In this document: piece by piece, positions 1-12,667 of the stretch
Numbering within the stretch: the stretch's first letter is position 1
Layout of the letters: the number at the start of each line of letters is the position of its first letter
Source of the DNA: Histoplasma ohiense
Lineage: Eukaryota; Ascomycota; Eurotiomycetes; Onygenales; Ajellomycetaceae
Assembly (NCBI GenBank): GCA_017607445.1
Contig: JAEVHH010000007.1
Coordinates: 930,001 to 994,000, forward strand
Direction: 5' to 3'
Length of the DNA stretch: 64,000 nt
The notes under the pieces: model-generated
Told to the model about the DNA's origin: nothing
Database searches by the model: none
Seen by the model: the letters and a program-made list of their open reading frames with translations, nothing else
Position numbers and translations under genes: made by a program

Positions 1-366
1 TGCTCCATGCTCTGCACTTGTGTAGTCTCTAACAATTCTTCTGTGTAGCTTCTAACATTCTTCTGCTCTGTGTTCTGCATTTATGTAGTCTCTAATGATT
101 CTTCTGCATAGCTCTCAATGATTCTCCTGCTCCATGCTCTGCACTTGTGTAGTTTCTAACAATTCTTACACATACCTCTTAATGTTCTTCCACTCCGCAC
201 TCCACTGTGGAGTGGCTTCTGATATTCTTTCACTCTGAACTTTTCTCTATAAGAATCTCCTTTGTATGATCTTTTCTTCTGATTTCTTTTCTCTTTTCTT
301 TCTTAATCAATTCATAATCTGTAATTAGAATAGTATCAAATTGTTAATTGAAGTATGTCTGTTACA
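1..366 (+). repeat. 5' LTR of A1 (partial)
   Basis: Matches the 3' part of the 5408-5941 LTR and ends in TTACA at 366. Its right end is heavily CpG-mutated compared with the same end of the 3' LTR. It contains the motif AATCAATTCATAA (305-317), which is complementary, apart from CpG-derived changes, to the putative primer site directly after the LTR (367-379). Confidence 0.9.
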
Positions 367-379
367 TTACAAATTGATT
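367..379 (+). promoter_or_regulatory. Putative self-priming primer-binding site of A1
   Basis: The 13 bases directly after the 5' LTR (TTACAAATTGATT) are complementary to the LTR-internal motif at 305-317, once one CpG that decayed differently on the two sides is allowed for. In array unit C the same pair (14777-14789 and 14839-14851) matches at all 13 positions. Self-priming from the mRNA 5' end is known for Tf1/sushi-type elements; its use here is inferred. Confidence 0.6.
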
Positions 380-774
380 CTTCTGCATTTAAGGTCTGAG
401 TGTCTCATTATTAGTTCTTACACTCAAGTGTGTCATTACCAGTTCTTACATCTGAGTGTGTTGTTATCAGTTCTTACACCTGAGTGCATTGTTTACAGAT
501 CTGAGTGTCTAGTCATTACAAGAGATCTCTTGTGGATCTGAGTGCTCTTATCATTAGTTATATAGACTGTTGTGTCTAAGCATCTGAAACACAATCAACT
601 GTGTTCTACAAGGCCTGAGTGTCTATGAACTGTAACACTGTGAATAGTGTTCATGAAGAAGCTTGATCAAGCTTAGTGCTGCAACACTGTGAATAGTGTC
701 TGTGAGAGAATCAAATGTCTACAAGTATTTCTTTTCTTTTTTTTTATTATTATTACATATCTCTAGACATCAAA

Positions 775-3700
775 ATGAACTATGAACAATTCTATGAACA
801 CCTGCTGCATCTGAATGCAGTGGATGATAACTTAGATCTACAAAGCATCCTCCAGCAGCAGATGCTACAGATGACTGAATTGCAATGATGATTTGCTGAG
901 ACAAGCACTTCTGTGTTCACTGTTCCTTCTACATCTGCATCTCATGAAAAGCCCCCAAGAGAGAAGCTTCCAATCCTCAATAAATACAAGAAAGACCTAG
1001 CACTCTATCTCATGTGGAAGTCAAAAATGAATGCCAAATTGAACATCAATGGATGAGCAATAGACTTGCTATCCAATCAAGTGTGGTATATTCATAGCAG
1101 ATTGAATGGCAATGTGTTAGCAAAATTTCAATTCTGAATGAGTCATTGTCAGAATCATCAGTATATGTCAGAGCTAGTCTTTCAACAACTTGACTCCCTC
1201 TTTCTCAATTCTATACTTCAAGCCAAGATGTTAGACTGACTTAATCAAACTCATCAGATGAATGTTGTGTTGACAATTTATTTTTCTGAATTCAATCACA
1301 AGCTTCTAGAAGCAGATGAGCAAGACTGAAATGATGCTGTCAAGATCAATATATTGTTCAAGAACTTGAACTTTCAGTTGCATAATTGAAGTGTAGAGTG
1401 TCTGAAGCTCTTAATATACAGTGAATTCTGTGCTGATCTTCATCTGTTGAACAACAATCTGTCTCAGTTTCACATATTTCAAAATCACAGAGAATTCTGC
1501 TGAACAAATGTGTACATCTCAAACTGCTCTGCAGCATTCCTCATCTTCAAATCAGAATCAATGAACTGAGTCCCACATATAAATACAAGTCATCTGAGAA
1601 TCCTCAATGTCTCAGAGAAGAACATCATCAACTGAATTGTCAGAGAAGTCTGCATACACTGTGACAAGTCAGAACACTTTGCAAATCAATGTTTGAATAT
1701 GATCACTCTGAGTAAACCCCCCACATGTGTAAATGCTGTGTCACTCATGGATAGACAAGAACAGAGAAAAGATGAGCTCTCACTCTAAAACATGAATGAG
1801 AGCTCAAGAAGCAGAAAGCTAGTTGAAGATTCAAACAGAAGATACAAGTGAATACAATCATGATTTCTGTCATTGTAAATAGCTTAGTCAATGTATGAGC
1901 AATGATAGACAGTGGTTTCCTTCACTATGCTCTTATAGACACTCAGCTGATTGAGAAGCATAAGCTTCAGTGTATTCTCTTTCTCAAACTGTGTAAACTC
2001 AGTGAATTTGACAGCCTCAGAGAATCCACCTTCTACAACATGATAAGATTTAATGTCAATGTAGAAGGACATGAGAAAAAGAATGTATACACATACAAAA
2101 TACAAGATCTTGAGTACAATCTAATGCTCAGTCTATCATAACTCACAGAATTTGAAACCTTATTGAATACACACAACTGCTGTCTTATTTTTCCAGAAGA
2201 CAACTGTGTTTACAAGAAGGATGTTGATAGAACTGCTGATCTCACTCAGATATCAGCAAAAGCATACAAACTACTAATCCATCAAGTGCATGAGAAGAAG
2301 AATGTCCAAGTGTTCACTGCTAGTATAGCAGATATCAAAAAAGCATTAGAAAAGCTAGAACTCAAGAATCTCAAGAAATCACACAAGAAACTACCCAAAT
2401 TGTACAAAGACTTCACAGACATGTTCAACAAAAAAGAAGCTGAAAAGCTTTCTCCTCATCAAGAACCCAGTATAGATCATACAATTGAGCTCATCAAGAA
2501 GAATGATAAAAATCCACAACCACTCTGAGGTTCTCTCTACAGCATGTCACACAACAAGCTCCTCATTCTATGAAAAACACTCAACAGACTATTGAACAAA
2601 GACTTCATTCATATTAGCAACTCATCTGCTGCAGCATCTGTACTGTTCATAAAGAAATCAGAAGAAGGCTTACAATTCTGCATTGACTACTGAGAACTCA
2701 ACAAAATTACATGAAAGAACTGATATTCTCTTCCACTCATCAATGAAACACTTGAATGAGTAGAAAAAGCAAAATGATTTACAAAGCTTGACATCTCTGC
2801 AGCTTTCTATAAGATAAGGATTAATGAAGGTGATGAATGGCTAACTGCTTTTTGTATGTGTTACAGATTATACAAATGGACAGTGACCTTCTTTGAATTA
2901 GTGAACACTCTGAGCATGTTTCAGAAATACATTAACTGAGCTCTATGAGATCTGCTCAATGAGATCATCTCAGTGTACATGAATGATATTCTGATCTTCA
3001 CTGATGAACTGCTCACTGAGCACTGCAAGCACATATGACAAGTGTTTGACTGCCTACAAAAAGCTGAACTGCAAGTGGACATTGACAAATGTGACTTTGA
3101 GACTAAGTCTACAATCTATCTAGAATTCATCATCAAAGCTGAAAAAGACATATGCATGAATTCTAAGAAGATGGAAGCAATTCTCAACTGAGAGGCATCA
3201 GTCTCAGTAAAAGAGACTAGAAGCTTTCTAAAATTTGCCAACTTCTATCAAAGATTCATCAAAGACTTCTCTGATATCATACAACCACTGATGGACCTGA
3301 TCTGAAAAGATGCTGTGTTTCAATGAACTGATGAAGCGGACACAGCATTCAAAAAGCTGAAGCATATATTCACAAACACCTCAATGCTGCAATCATTTGA
3401 TCCAGATAAGCATATGATTTTTGAAACAGACATCTCAGATTATGTAGTAGATGAAGCACTGATGCAATATGATAATGAAGATGTTCTACAACTCTGTGCC
3501 TTCATCTTGAAAAAGATGTTGTCTGCTGAATGCAACTATGAGATCTACAACAAAAAGCTTCTAGTGATCATACAATGCCTTGAAGAATGAGAGTCCAAAC
3601 TTATGAATGTTGAAAAGTTTGAGATTGTTACTGATCATAAGAACTTAGAGTACTTCACAACCACTTGTAAGCTCACTGAAAGGCATATGTGTTGATCATT

Positions 3701-5420
3701 GTTCCTTAGCCATTTTTTATTCACAATTCATTATCAATCTGAAGTAGAGAACACTCTTGCAGATGCTCTGTTCCACTGAGAACAAAATATACCATCTGAT
3801 GACTTGGATGACAGATGGAAACACTGAGAGCATTGATTAATCAACTCTGCAATTATAGAAAGTTCTATACAATCAGATGAACTCTGCATACATGTCAATC
3901 AGTTCTGAGCTCAAGAACCCTCACTTGAAGAACAATGAAAGCTAGTGGCAGAAGCAGATGAATTCTGACAACAAGCTGCTGAAGCTGTATGAAACAGAGC
4001 ACCTCAATTCCCCACAGACATATACCCAAGAACAGATATCTCAGCATGTTTGATTGATGACAACAACTGCTTATACTTTTGAGATAGATGATGGGTCCCC
4101 AATTCAGAACCTCTACAAACACAGATCATGCAAGAAATTCATGACTCATCAATGATCAGACACTCAGAATGTAAAATCATGTACAACATCATCATTCAAG
4201 AATTCTACTGACCAGATATATCAAAGAACATACATCAGTTTGTACACAACTGTGATTGCTGCAGCTCAGTGATGACATGATGTGAATGCTGAAAAGGGAT
4301 GCTGAAGCTTCTATCTGTCTCTGACTGAACTTGATGCAATATAGCTATTGATTTTGCAGTTTTCTTATCTGAAAGTGAAGATTCTACAAACATTCTAGTC
4401 ATTGTTGACTGACTCAGCAAGAGTGTAATACTACAGCCCTGTGACAAGATGAACACTGAAGTAGTTGCAGATGTCTTTGTCAGAAGCCTGTTCTATTATA
4501 TACACAGTCTGTCTTCATCCATTGTATCAGATAGAGACAGTCAATTTGTCAGTGCACTCTGAGCCTGTGTATGTCAATTATTAAGAATCAAATGAAAGTT
4601 ATCAATGATGTATCATTCAGAGACTGATGAAGCTACTGAGAGAATGATACAAACAGTAAAGAACATCCTCTGTAAGTTCTGCAATTATATGCAAGACAAC
4701 TGAAGCAATCTGCTGCTACACACTGAGATTGCAATTAACAGTTGAGATTCTGCTATGACAGATGTAAGCCCATTCTTTCTTTTATATGAATACAACTTAG
4801 AGGTTCTGAACTTCTCTGAGACTTCCTGAGAAACCACATATGCCTGCAGCCTTATACAGATGACAGAGAACATTGTGAGCAAGCTGAAGAAAGTCTGTGA
4901 ATAAGCAGAAGCTTCAATGATCAGCACTCAGCAAGATTATGAGAATCAAGCAAACATCAGAAGAAGTTCTGTGATCTGATATCATGTAGAAAACAAAGTC
5001 TGACTGAATCTCAAGAACATAAGAACAGACTGTCTCTCATGTACACTAGATTACTGTCACATCAAATATACAGTGAAGAAAGTGCTAGACACACATGATT
5101 ATCAACTCAACACTCTGCCTGGCATCCATGATGTCTTGCATATGAACCTGCTCCGACCCACAGCCGAGGATCCATTCCCCTCACAGAGAACCTTCAATTG
5201 ACAGCCACCCACTATTGTAGAAGAAGACAATGAACTCAAGTGGGAAATCAAAGCAATTCTTGATGATAGAACCAACCACCACTGCCACAAATACCTCATC
5301 AAATGGGTAGAATATGATTGTCCAACCTGGGAACCTGCATCTGTCTTGAAGGACACCACCACCCTCGACATCTACAAGTCCTCACTCACCTCAGTAGAGG
5401 GGGATAATGTGATGGGTTAG
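775..5420 (+). pseudogene. gag-pol of A1 (degenerate)
   Basis: Begins at ATG 775 (MNYEQFYEH...). Gag carries a CX2CX4HX4C zinc knuckle at 1651-1692. The protease has an intact IDSG active site near 1908. RT spans about 2640-3300 and its catalytic box reads YMND (2976-2987), a G-to-A-damaged form of the expected YVDD. RNase H covers about 3370-3800. Integrase has an HHCC-type N-terminus and a D,D,E core (about 4130-4640). A chromodomain lies near 5230-5345, and the natural TAG at 5418-5420 falls just inside the 3' LTR. Most breaks are TGA where CGA (Arg) or TGG (Trp) is expected. The chromodomain end, about 5130-5420, is noticeably less mutated than the rest. Confidence 0.9.
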
Positions 5421-5941
5421 CATCTGTTAGTAATTATCTTATGCAATCAACTTCTCTTCTGCATCTGCTTGTTTCTGACTGTTGTGATCTCATGTAACTC
5501 TTGATGTTCTTCTGCTCTGTGCTCTGCACTTGCATAGTTTCTAATGATTCTTCTGTGTAGCTCTTAACATTCTTCCACTCTGTGCTCTGTGCTTGTGTAG
5601 TCTCTAATGATTCTTCTGTGTAGCTTCTAACATTCTCTCACTCTGTGTTCTGCACTCATATAGTCTCTAATGATTCTTCTGTGTAGCTCTCAATGATTCC
5701 TCCACCCCATGCTCTGTGCTTGTGTAGTTTCTAACAATTCTTATGTGTACCTCTTAATGTTCTTCTGCTCTGTGCTCCACTGTGGAGTGGCTTCTGATAT
5801 TCTTCCACTCTGAACTTTCCTCTATAAGAACCCCCTTCATACAACCTTTTCTTCTGATTTCTTTTCTCTTTTCTTTCTTAATCAATTCATAATCTGTAAT
5901 TAGAATAGTACCAAATCGTTAATCGAAGTACGCCCGTTACA
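5408..5941 (+). repeat. 3' LTR of A1 (534 bp)
   Basis: Starts TGTGATGGG directly after the purine tract and ends GCCCGTTACA. A TATAAG box lies near 5823 and the self-priming motif at 5880-5892. It contains about 4.5 copies of a 63-bp repeat (from about 5507 to 5790). The last 40 bp keep several CpGs that are lost in the 5' LTR. Confidence 0.93.
5507..5790 (+). repeat. 63-bp minisatellite inside family A LTR
   Basis: Repeating unit of about 63 bp (TTCTTCTGCTCTGTGCTCTG... to ...GTAGCTCTTAACA), about 4.5 copies, with CpG-type divergence between units. Unit number accounts for LTR length differences: the array LTR at 17460-17930 is 63 bp shorter, and the one at 19569-20021 lacks one unit plus about 18 bp. 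Confidence 0.8.
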
Positions 5942-6883
5942 TGATGGATGTTTGTAGAATTGCTTGTAGTTCATTTTGATATCTAAGAACATATAATAAA
6001 AAAAAAAGAAAAGAAATACTTATAGACACTTGATTCTCTCACAGACACTATTTACAGTGTTGCAGTGCTAAGCTTAGTCAAGCTTCTTTGTGAATACTAT
6101 TTGCAGTGTTATGGTTTGTAGACACTCAGGCCTTGTAGAACACAGTTGATTGTGTTTCAGACATTTAGACATGATGATCTATATAACTAATAATAAGAAC
6201 ACTCAGATCCATAAGAAATCTCTTGTAATGACTAGACATTCAGATCTGTAAACAACACACTCAGATGTAAGAACTGATAATGATGCACTCAGATGTAAGA
6301 ACTAATAATAAGACACTCAGATTTTAAATGCAGAAGAATCAATTTGTAATGTAATGAGTGTACTTTGATTAATGATTTGGTACTATTCTAATTACAGATT
6401 ATGAATTGATTAAGAAAAGAAAGAGAAAAGAAATCAGAAGAAAAGGTTGTATGAAGAGGGTTCTTATAGAGGAAAGTTCAGAGTGGAAGAATATCAGAAG
6501 CTGCTCCACAGTGGAGTGTGGAGTGGAAGAACATTAAGAGATACATGTAAGAATTGTTAGAGACTACACAAGCACAGAGTGTGGGGTGGGGGAATCATTG
6601 AGGGCTACATGGAAGAATTGTTAGAGACTATATGAGTGCAGAACACAGAGCAGAAGAATGTTAGAAGCTATGTGAAAGAATTGTTAGAGACTACACAAGC
6701 ATGAAGCATGGAGTGGAAGAATGTTAAGAGCTACACAGAAGAATTGTTAGAAACTACACAAGCACAGAGCATGGAGTGGAAGAACATCAAGGGTTACACG
6801 AGGTCACAGCAACCAGGAACGAGCGGGTGCAGAAGGGGAGTTGATTGCGTAAGTTAATTACTAACGGGTGCTAACCCGTCACA
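5942..6883 (-). mobile_element. Family A fragment A2: 5' LTR, leader and first gag codons
   Basis: Minus-strand 5' end of a family A element: LTR 6350-6883, leader 5975-6349, and gag from ATG 5974 for about 11 codons before it is cut at the A1 boundary. Its LTR 5' end (6780-6883) is among the least mutated family A sequence in the window, still carrying several CpGs and GG runs. It therefore shows what the ancestral LTR looked like. The LTR abuts an RT fragment of another copy at 6884, as expected for a nested insertion. Confidence 0.85.
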
Positions 6884-9100
6884 GAATATCATTCATGTAT
6901 GCTGAGGCAATCTCATTGAGCAGATCTCATAGAGCTCAGTTAATATATTTCTGGAATGTGCTCAGGGCATTTGCTAATTCAAAGAGGGTCACTGTCCATT
7001 CATATAATCCATAATGTGTACAAAAAGTGGTTAGCCATTCGTCATCTTCATTAATCCTTATCTTATAGAAGGCTGCAGAGATGTCAAGCTTTGTAAATCA
7101 TTTTGCTTTTTCTATTTATTTGAGTGTTTTGTTGATGAGTGGAAGAGGGTATCAGTTCTTCTGTGTAATTTTGTTGAGTTCTTGATAGTTGACACAGAAT
7201 TGTAAGCCTTCTTCTGATTTCTTCACAAACAGTACAGATACTGCAGTGGGTGAGTTGCTAACACAAATGAAGTCTTTATTCAGTAATTCATTGAGTGTTT
7301 TTTATAGAATGAGAAGTTCATTGTGTAATATGCTGTAGAGAGAACTTCAGAGTGGTTGTGAGTTCTTACTGTCTTTCTTGATGAGCTCAATTGTATGATC
7401 TATACTGAGTTCTTGATGAGAGGGAAGTTTTTCAGCTTCTTTCTTGTCAAACATGTCTGTGAAGTCTTTGTATGATTCAGATAGTTTCTTGCATGATTTC
7501 TTGGAGTCTTTGAGTTCTAACTTTTCTAACACTTTTTTGATATCTGCTATACTAGCAGTGAACACTTAGATGTTCTTCTTCTCATGTGCTTGACAGATTA
7601 GTAGTTTGTATGCTTTCACTGATATCTGAGTGAGATCAGTGGTTCTATTGACATTCTTCTTGTAAACACAGTCATCTTCTGAAAAAATAAAGCAGTGATT
7701 GTGTGCATTCAACAAGGTTTCAAATTCTGTGAGTCATGATAGACTGAGTATTAGATTGTACTCAAGATCTTATATTTCATATGCATATATATTCTTTTTC
7801 TTGTGTCCTTCTACATTGACATTAAATCTTATCATGTTGTAGGAGGTGGATCCTCTGAGGCTGTCAAATTCACTGAGTTTACATGATTTGAGAAAGAGAA
7901 TATGCTGGAGCTTATACTTCTCAACCAGCTGAATGTCTATAAGAGTGTAATGAAGGAAATCACTGTCTATCATTGCTTGTACATTGACTAGGCTATTTAC
8001 AATGACAGAGATCATGATTGTGTCTGCTTGCATCTTCTGCTCAAATCTTCAGCTAGCTTTCTGCTTCTTGAGCTTTTATCTGTGTTTTAGAGTGAGAGCT
8101 CATCTTTTCTCTGTTCTTGTCTATCCACAGATGACACAGCATTCACACACATGGGGGGTTTACTCAGAGTGATTGCATTCAGACATTGGTTCATGAAGTG
8201 CTCTGACTTGTCACAGTGTATGCAGACTTTTCTGATGATTCAGTCAGCAGCATTCTTCTCTGAGATGTTAGAGATTCTCAGACAGCTTGCATTCATGTGT
8301 GGAATTCAGTTCATTGATTCTGATTCAGAGATGGGGAGTGCTGCAGAGTGGTTTGAAGTGTACACATTTGTTCAGTGAAATCCTCTATGATTTTGAAGCA
8401 TGTGAAACTGAGACAGATTGTTGTTCAACAGATGAAGATCAGTGCAGAATTCACTGTATATTGAGAACTTTGAACACTCTATACTTTGATTATGCAACTG
8501 AAAATTCAAGTTCTTGAACAATATGTTGATCTTGACAGCATCATCTCAGTCTTGCTCATCTGCTTCTAGAAGCTTGCAATTGAATTCAGAAAGATAAGTT
8601 GTCAACACAACATTCATCTGATGAGTTTGATTAAATCAGTCTAACACCTTGGCTTGAAGTGTAGAATTGAGGAAGAGAGAGTTGAGTTGTTGAAAGACTA
8701 GCTCTGACATACACTGATCATTCTGACAATGGCTCATTCAGAATTGAAATTTCACTAATGCATCATCATTCAATCTGCTATGGATATACCACACTTGATT
8801 GAATAGTGAGTCTATTGCTCATCTGTTGATGTTCAATTTGATGTTTGCTTTTGACTTCCACACAAGATAGAGCACTAGATCTTTCTTGTATTTATTGAGA
8901 ATTGAAAGCTTCTCTCTTGAAGACTTTTTGTGAGGTGTGGGTGTAGAAGGAACAGTGAACATGAGAGTGCTCATCTCAGCAAGTCATCATTGCAATTCAG
9001 TCATCTGTAGTGTCTGTTGCTGAAGAATGCTTCATAGATCTAAGTTATCATCTGCTGTGTTCAAATGCAGTGAGTGTTTGTAGAATTGCTTGTAGTTCAT
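6884..9100 (-). pseudogene. gag-PR-RT of A3 (degenerate, 3' truncated)
   Basis: Homologous to A1 gag-pol 775-2990 on the opposite strand. Open stretches cover protease (7770-8033, IDSDF where A1 has IDSGF, so the catalytic glycine is lost) and the protease-RT connector (7347-7565). RT begins around 7320 and runs off at 6884. In-frame TGA codons interrupt it throughout. No function is expected. Confidence 0.8.
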
Positions 9101-9475
9101 TTTGATATCTAAGAATATGTAATAATAATAAAAGAAAGAAAATACTTGTAGACACTTGATTCTCTCACAGACACTATTCACAGTGTTGCAGTGCTAAGCT
9201 TGATCAAGCTTCTTTGTGAATGCTATTCACAGTGTTACAGTTCATAGACACTCAGATCTTGTAGAACACAGTCAATTGTGTCTTGAATGCTTAGACACAA
9301 CAGTCTATATAACTAATGATAGAAGCACTCAGACTCACAAGAGATCTCTTGTAATGACTAGACACTCAGATCTGTAAACAACACACTTGAGTGTAAGAAC
9401 TGATAATGATGCACTCAGATGTAAGAACTAATAACAAAACACTCAGATCTTAAACACAGAAGAATCAATTCATAA

Positions 9476-10010
9476 TGTAATAAGTGTACTTCAATTAACA
9501 ATTTGATACTATTCTAATTACAGATTATGAATTGATTAAGAAAAGAAAGAGAAAAGAAATCAGAAGAAAAGATTGTATAAAGAAGATTCTTATAGAGAAA
9601 AGTTCAGAGTGGAAGAATATCAGAAGCCACTCCACAGTAAAGCACAGAGTGAAAGAACATTAAGAGATATATATAAGAATCATTAGAAGCTACACAAGTG
9701 TGAAATGTGAGATGAAGAAATCATTGAGAGCTACACAGAAAAATCATTAGAGACTATATAAGTGCAGAACACAGAGTGAGAGAATGTAAGAAGCTACACA
9801 GAAGAATTGTTAGAGACTATACAAACACAGAGCACAGAGTGAAAGAATGTTAAGAGCTATGCAGAAGAATCATTAGAAACTATACAAGTGCAGAGCACAG
9901 AGCAGAAGAACATTAAGAATTATATAAAATCACAACAGTCAGAAACAAGCAGATGCAGAAGAGAAGTTGATTGTATAAGTTAATTACTAATAGATGTTTA
10001 ATTCATCACA
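9476..10010 (-). repeat. 5' LTR of A3
   Basis: 535-bp family A LTR in minus orientation, starting TGTAATAAG on the plus strand and ending TCATCACA. Strongly CpG-depleted. The putative self-priming site is immediately outside it, at 9463-9475. Confidence 0.88.
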
Positions 10011-12667
10011 GATTGTGAGTTCTTACTGTTCTTCTTGATAAGCTCAATTGTATGATCTATACTGAGTTCTCAGTAAGAAGAAAGCTTTTCAGCTTCTTTC
10101 TTATCAAATATGTCTGTGAAGTCTTTGTATGATTCAGATAGTTTCTTGCACAGTTTCTTGAAGTCTTTGAGTTCTAGCTTTTCTAATGCTTTTTTGATAT
10201 TCATCATGCTAGCAGCAAACATTTGAATGTTCTTCTTCTCATATGCTTGACAAGTTAGTAGTTTGTACACTTCTGCTGATATCTGAGTGAGATCAGCAGT
10301 TCTATCAACATCCTTCTCATAAACACAGTCATCTTCTGAGAAAATAAGACAGTGATTGTGTGCATTCAATAAGATTTCAAATTCTGTGAGCTATGATAGA
10401 CTGAGTATTAGATTGTACTCAAGATCTTGTATTTCATATGCATATACATTCTTTTTCTTGTGTTCTTCTACATCAATATTAAATCTTACCATGTTGTAGG
10501 AGGTGGATCCTCTGAGGCTGTCAAATTCACTGAGTTTACACAATTTGAGAAAGAGAATACACTGAAGCTTATACTTCTTGATCAGCTGGATGTCTATAAG
10601 AGTATAGTGAAGAAAATCACTGTCTATCATTGCTCATATATTGACTAAGCTATTTACAATAACAGAGATCATGATTGTGTCTGCTTGTATCTTCTACTCA
10701 AATCTTCAGCTAGCTTTCTGCTTCTTGAGCTCTCATTCATATTTTAGAGCAAGAGCTTGTCTTTTCTCTGTTCTTGTCTGTTCACAGACAACACAGCATT
10801 CACATGCATGGAGAATTTACTCAGAGCAATCATATTTGAATATTGATTTGCAAAGTACTCTGACTTGTTGCAGTGTATGCAGACTTCTCTGACAATTTAA
10901 TCAGTAACATTCTTCTCTGAGACATTGAGAACTCTTAGATGACTTGTGTTTATATGTGGAACTCAGTTCATTGATTCTGATTCAGAGGTGGGGAATGATG
11001 CAGAGTGATTTGAAATATACACATTTGTTCAACAAAATCCTCTGCAATTTTGAAGTGCATGGAACTGAGACAGATCATTGTTCAACAGATGAAGATCAGT
11101 ACAGAATTCACTGTATGTTGAGAGCTTCAGATACCTTACACTTTGATTATACAACTGAAAGTTCAAATTCTTGAACAATATATTGATCTTAACAGCATTG
11201 TCTCAGTCTTGCTCATCTGCTTCTAGAAGCTTGCAATTGAATTCAGAAAGATAAGTTGTCAACACAACATTCATCTGATGAGTTTGATTAAACCAGTCTA
11301 ATATCTTGACTTGAAGTGTAGAATTGAGGAAGAGGAAGTTGAGTTGTTGAAAGACTAGCTCTGACATACACTGATCATTCTGACAATGACTCATTCAGAA
11401 TTGGAATTTCACTAATGCATCACCATTCAATCTGCTATGGATATACCACATTTGATTGAATAGTGAGTCTATTGCTCATCTGTTGATGTTCAATTTGGTG
11501 TTTGCTTTTGACTTCCACACAAGATAGAGCACTAGATCTTTCTTGTATTTATTGAGAATTGAAAGCTTCTCTCTTGAAGACTTTTTGTGAGATGTGGATG
11601 TAGAAGGAACAGTGAATATGAGAGTGCTCATCTCAGCAAGTCATCATTGCAATTCAGTCATCTGTAGTGTCTGTTGCTGAAGAATGCTTCATAGATCTAA
11701 GTTATCATCTACTGTGTTCAAATGCAGTGAGTGTTTGTAGAATTGCTTGTAGTTCATTTTGATATCTAAGAATATGTAATAATAATAAAAGAAAGAAAAT
11801 ACTTGTAGACACTTGATTCTCTCACAGACACTATTCACAGTGTTGCAGTGCTAAGCTTGATCAAGCTTCTTTGTGAATACTATTCACAGTGTTACAGTTC
11901 ATAGACACTCAGATCTTGTAGAACACAGTCAATTGTATCTTGAATGCTTAGACACAACAGTCTATATAACTAATGATAGAGACACTCAGGCCCACAAGAG
12001 ATCTCTTGTAATGACTAGACACTCAGGCCTGTAAACAACACACTTGGATGTAAGAACTGATAATGATGCACTCAGATGTAAAAACTAATAACAAGATACT
12101 CAGATCTTAAACACAAAAGAATCAATTCATAATGTAATGAGTGTACTTCAATTAACAATTTGATACTATTCTAATTACAGATTATGAATTGATTAAGAAA
12201 AGAAAGAGAAAAAAAATCAGAAGAAAAGATTGTATGAAGAGAATTCTTATAGAGAAAAGTTCAGAGTGAAAGAATATCAGAAGCCACTCCACAGTGAAGT
12301 GCAGAGTGAAAGAATATTAAGAGATATATGTAAGAATCATTAAAAGCTACATAAGTGTGGAATGTAGAATGAAGGAATCATTGAGAGCTACACAGAAGAA
12401 TCATTAGAGACTATATAAGTGCAGAACACAGAGTGAAAGAATGTAAGAAGCTACACAGAAGAATTGTTAGAGACTACACAAACACAGAGCACAGAGTAGA
12501 AGAATGTTAAGAGCTATACAGAAGAATCATTAGAAACTATACAAGTACAGAGCACAGAGCAGAAGAACATCAAGAATTACATAAGATCACAACAGTCAGA
12601 AACAAACAGATGCAGAAGAGAAGTTGATTGTATAAATTAATTACTAACAGATATCTAATTCATCACA
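10011..12667 (-). mobile_element. Array unit B (LTR-gag-PR)
   Basis: 2657 bp. LTR 12133-12667 (minus); gag ATG is at the TTCAT near 11757, and gag fragments extend to about 10640. Protease reads IDSD (glycine lost) around 10391-10630, and the connector (10070-10369) stops at the common breakpoint. Very nearly identical to unit C by eye. Confidence 0.88.

Larger units (their letters stand above)
1..5941 (+). mobile_element. Ty3/Gypsy chromovirus A1, 5' LTR truncated by window edge
   Basis: Near-complete LTR retrotransposon of family A. The 5' LTR (cut by the window start) ends at 366 and the 3' LTR is 5408-5941. Between them lie gag, protease, RT, RNase H, integrase and a chromodomain in Ty3/Gypsy order. 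A purine tract (AGTAGAGGGGGATAA) directly precedes the 3' LTR. The coding region has many in-frame TGA codons and is dead. The element ends exactly where an opposite-strand family A fragment begins (5942), so it probably inserted into, or recombined with, that copy. The left flank is outside the window, so the target duplication cannot be checked. Confidence 0.93.
6884..10010 (-). mobile_element. Family A fragment A3: LTR-gag-protease-RT (array end unit)
   Basis: Minus-strand element reading 5' LTR (9476-10010), leader, gag (ATG at 9100), protease (about 7690-8033) and the first half of RT. It stops at 6884 in the RT catalytic box, where the A2 LTR begins. It is the downstream-most unit of the tandem array and the only one that continues past the common breakpoint (near 7345 here) into RT. 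Confidence 0.87.

Noticed and set aside
10427..10648. Repeated plus-strand ORFs of 73-83 codons in each array unit (for example 10427-10648, 13084-13305, 15740-15961)
   Set aside because: They are antisense to gag/protease and recur only because the unit is repeated. Codon use and content mirror the minus-strand frames.
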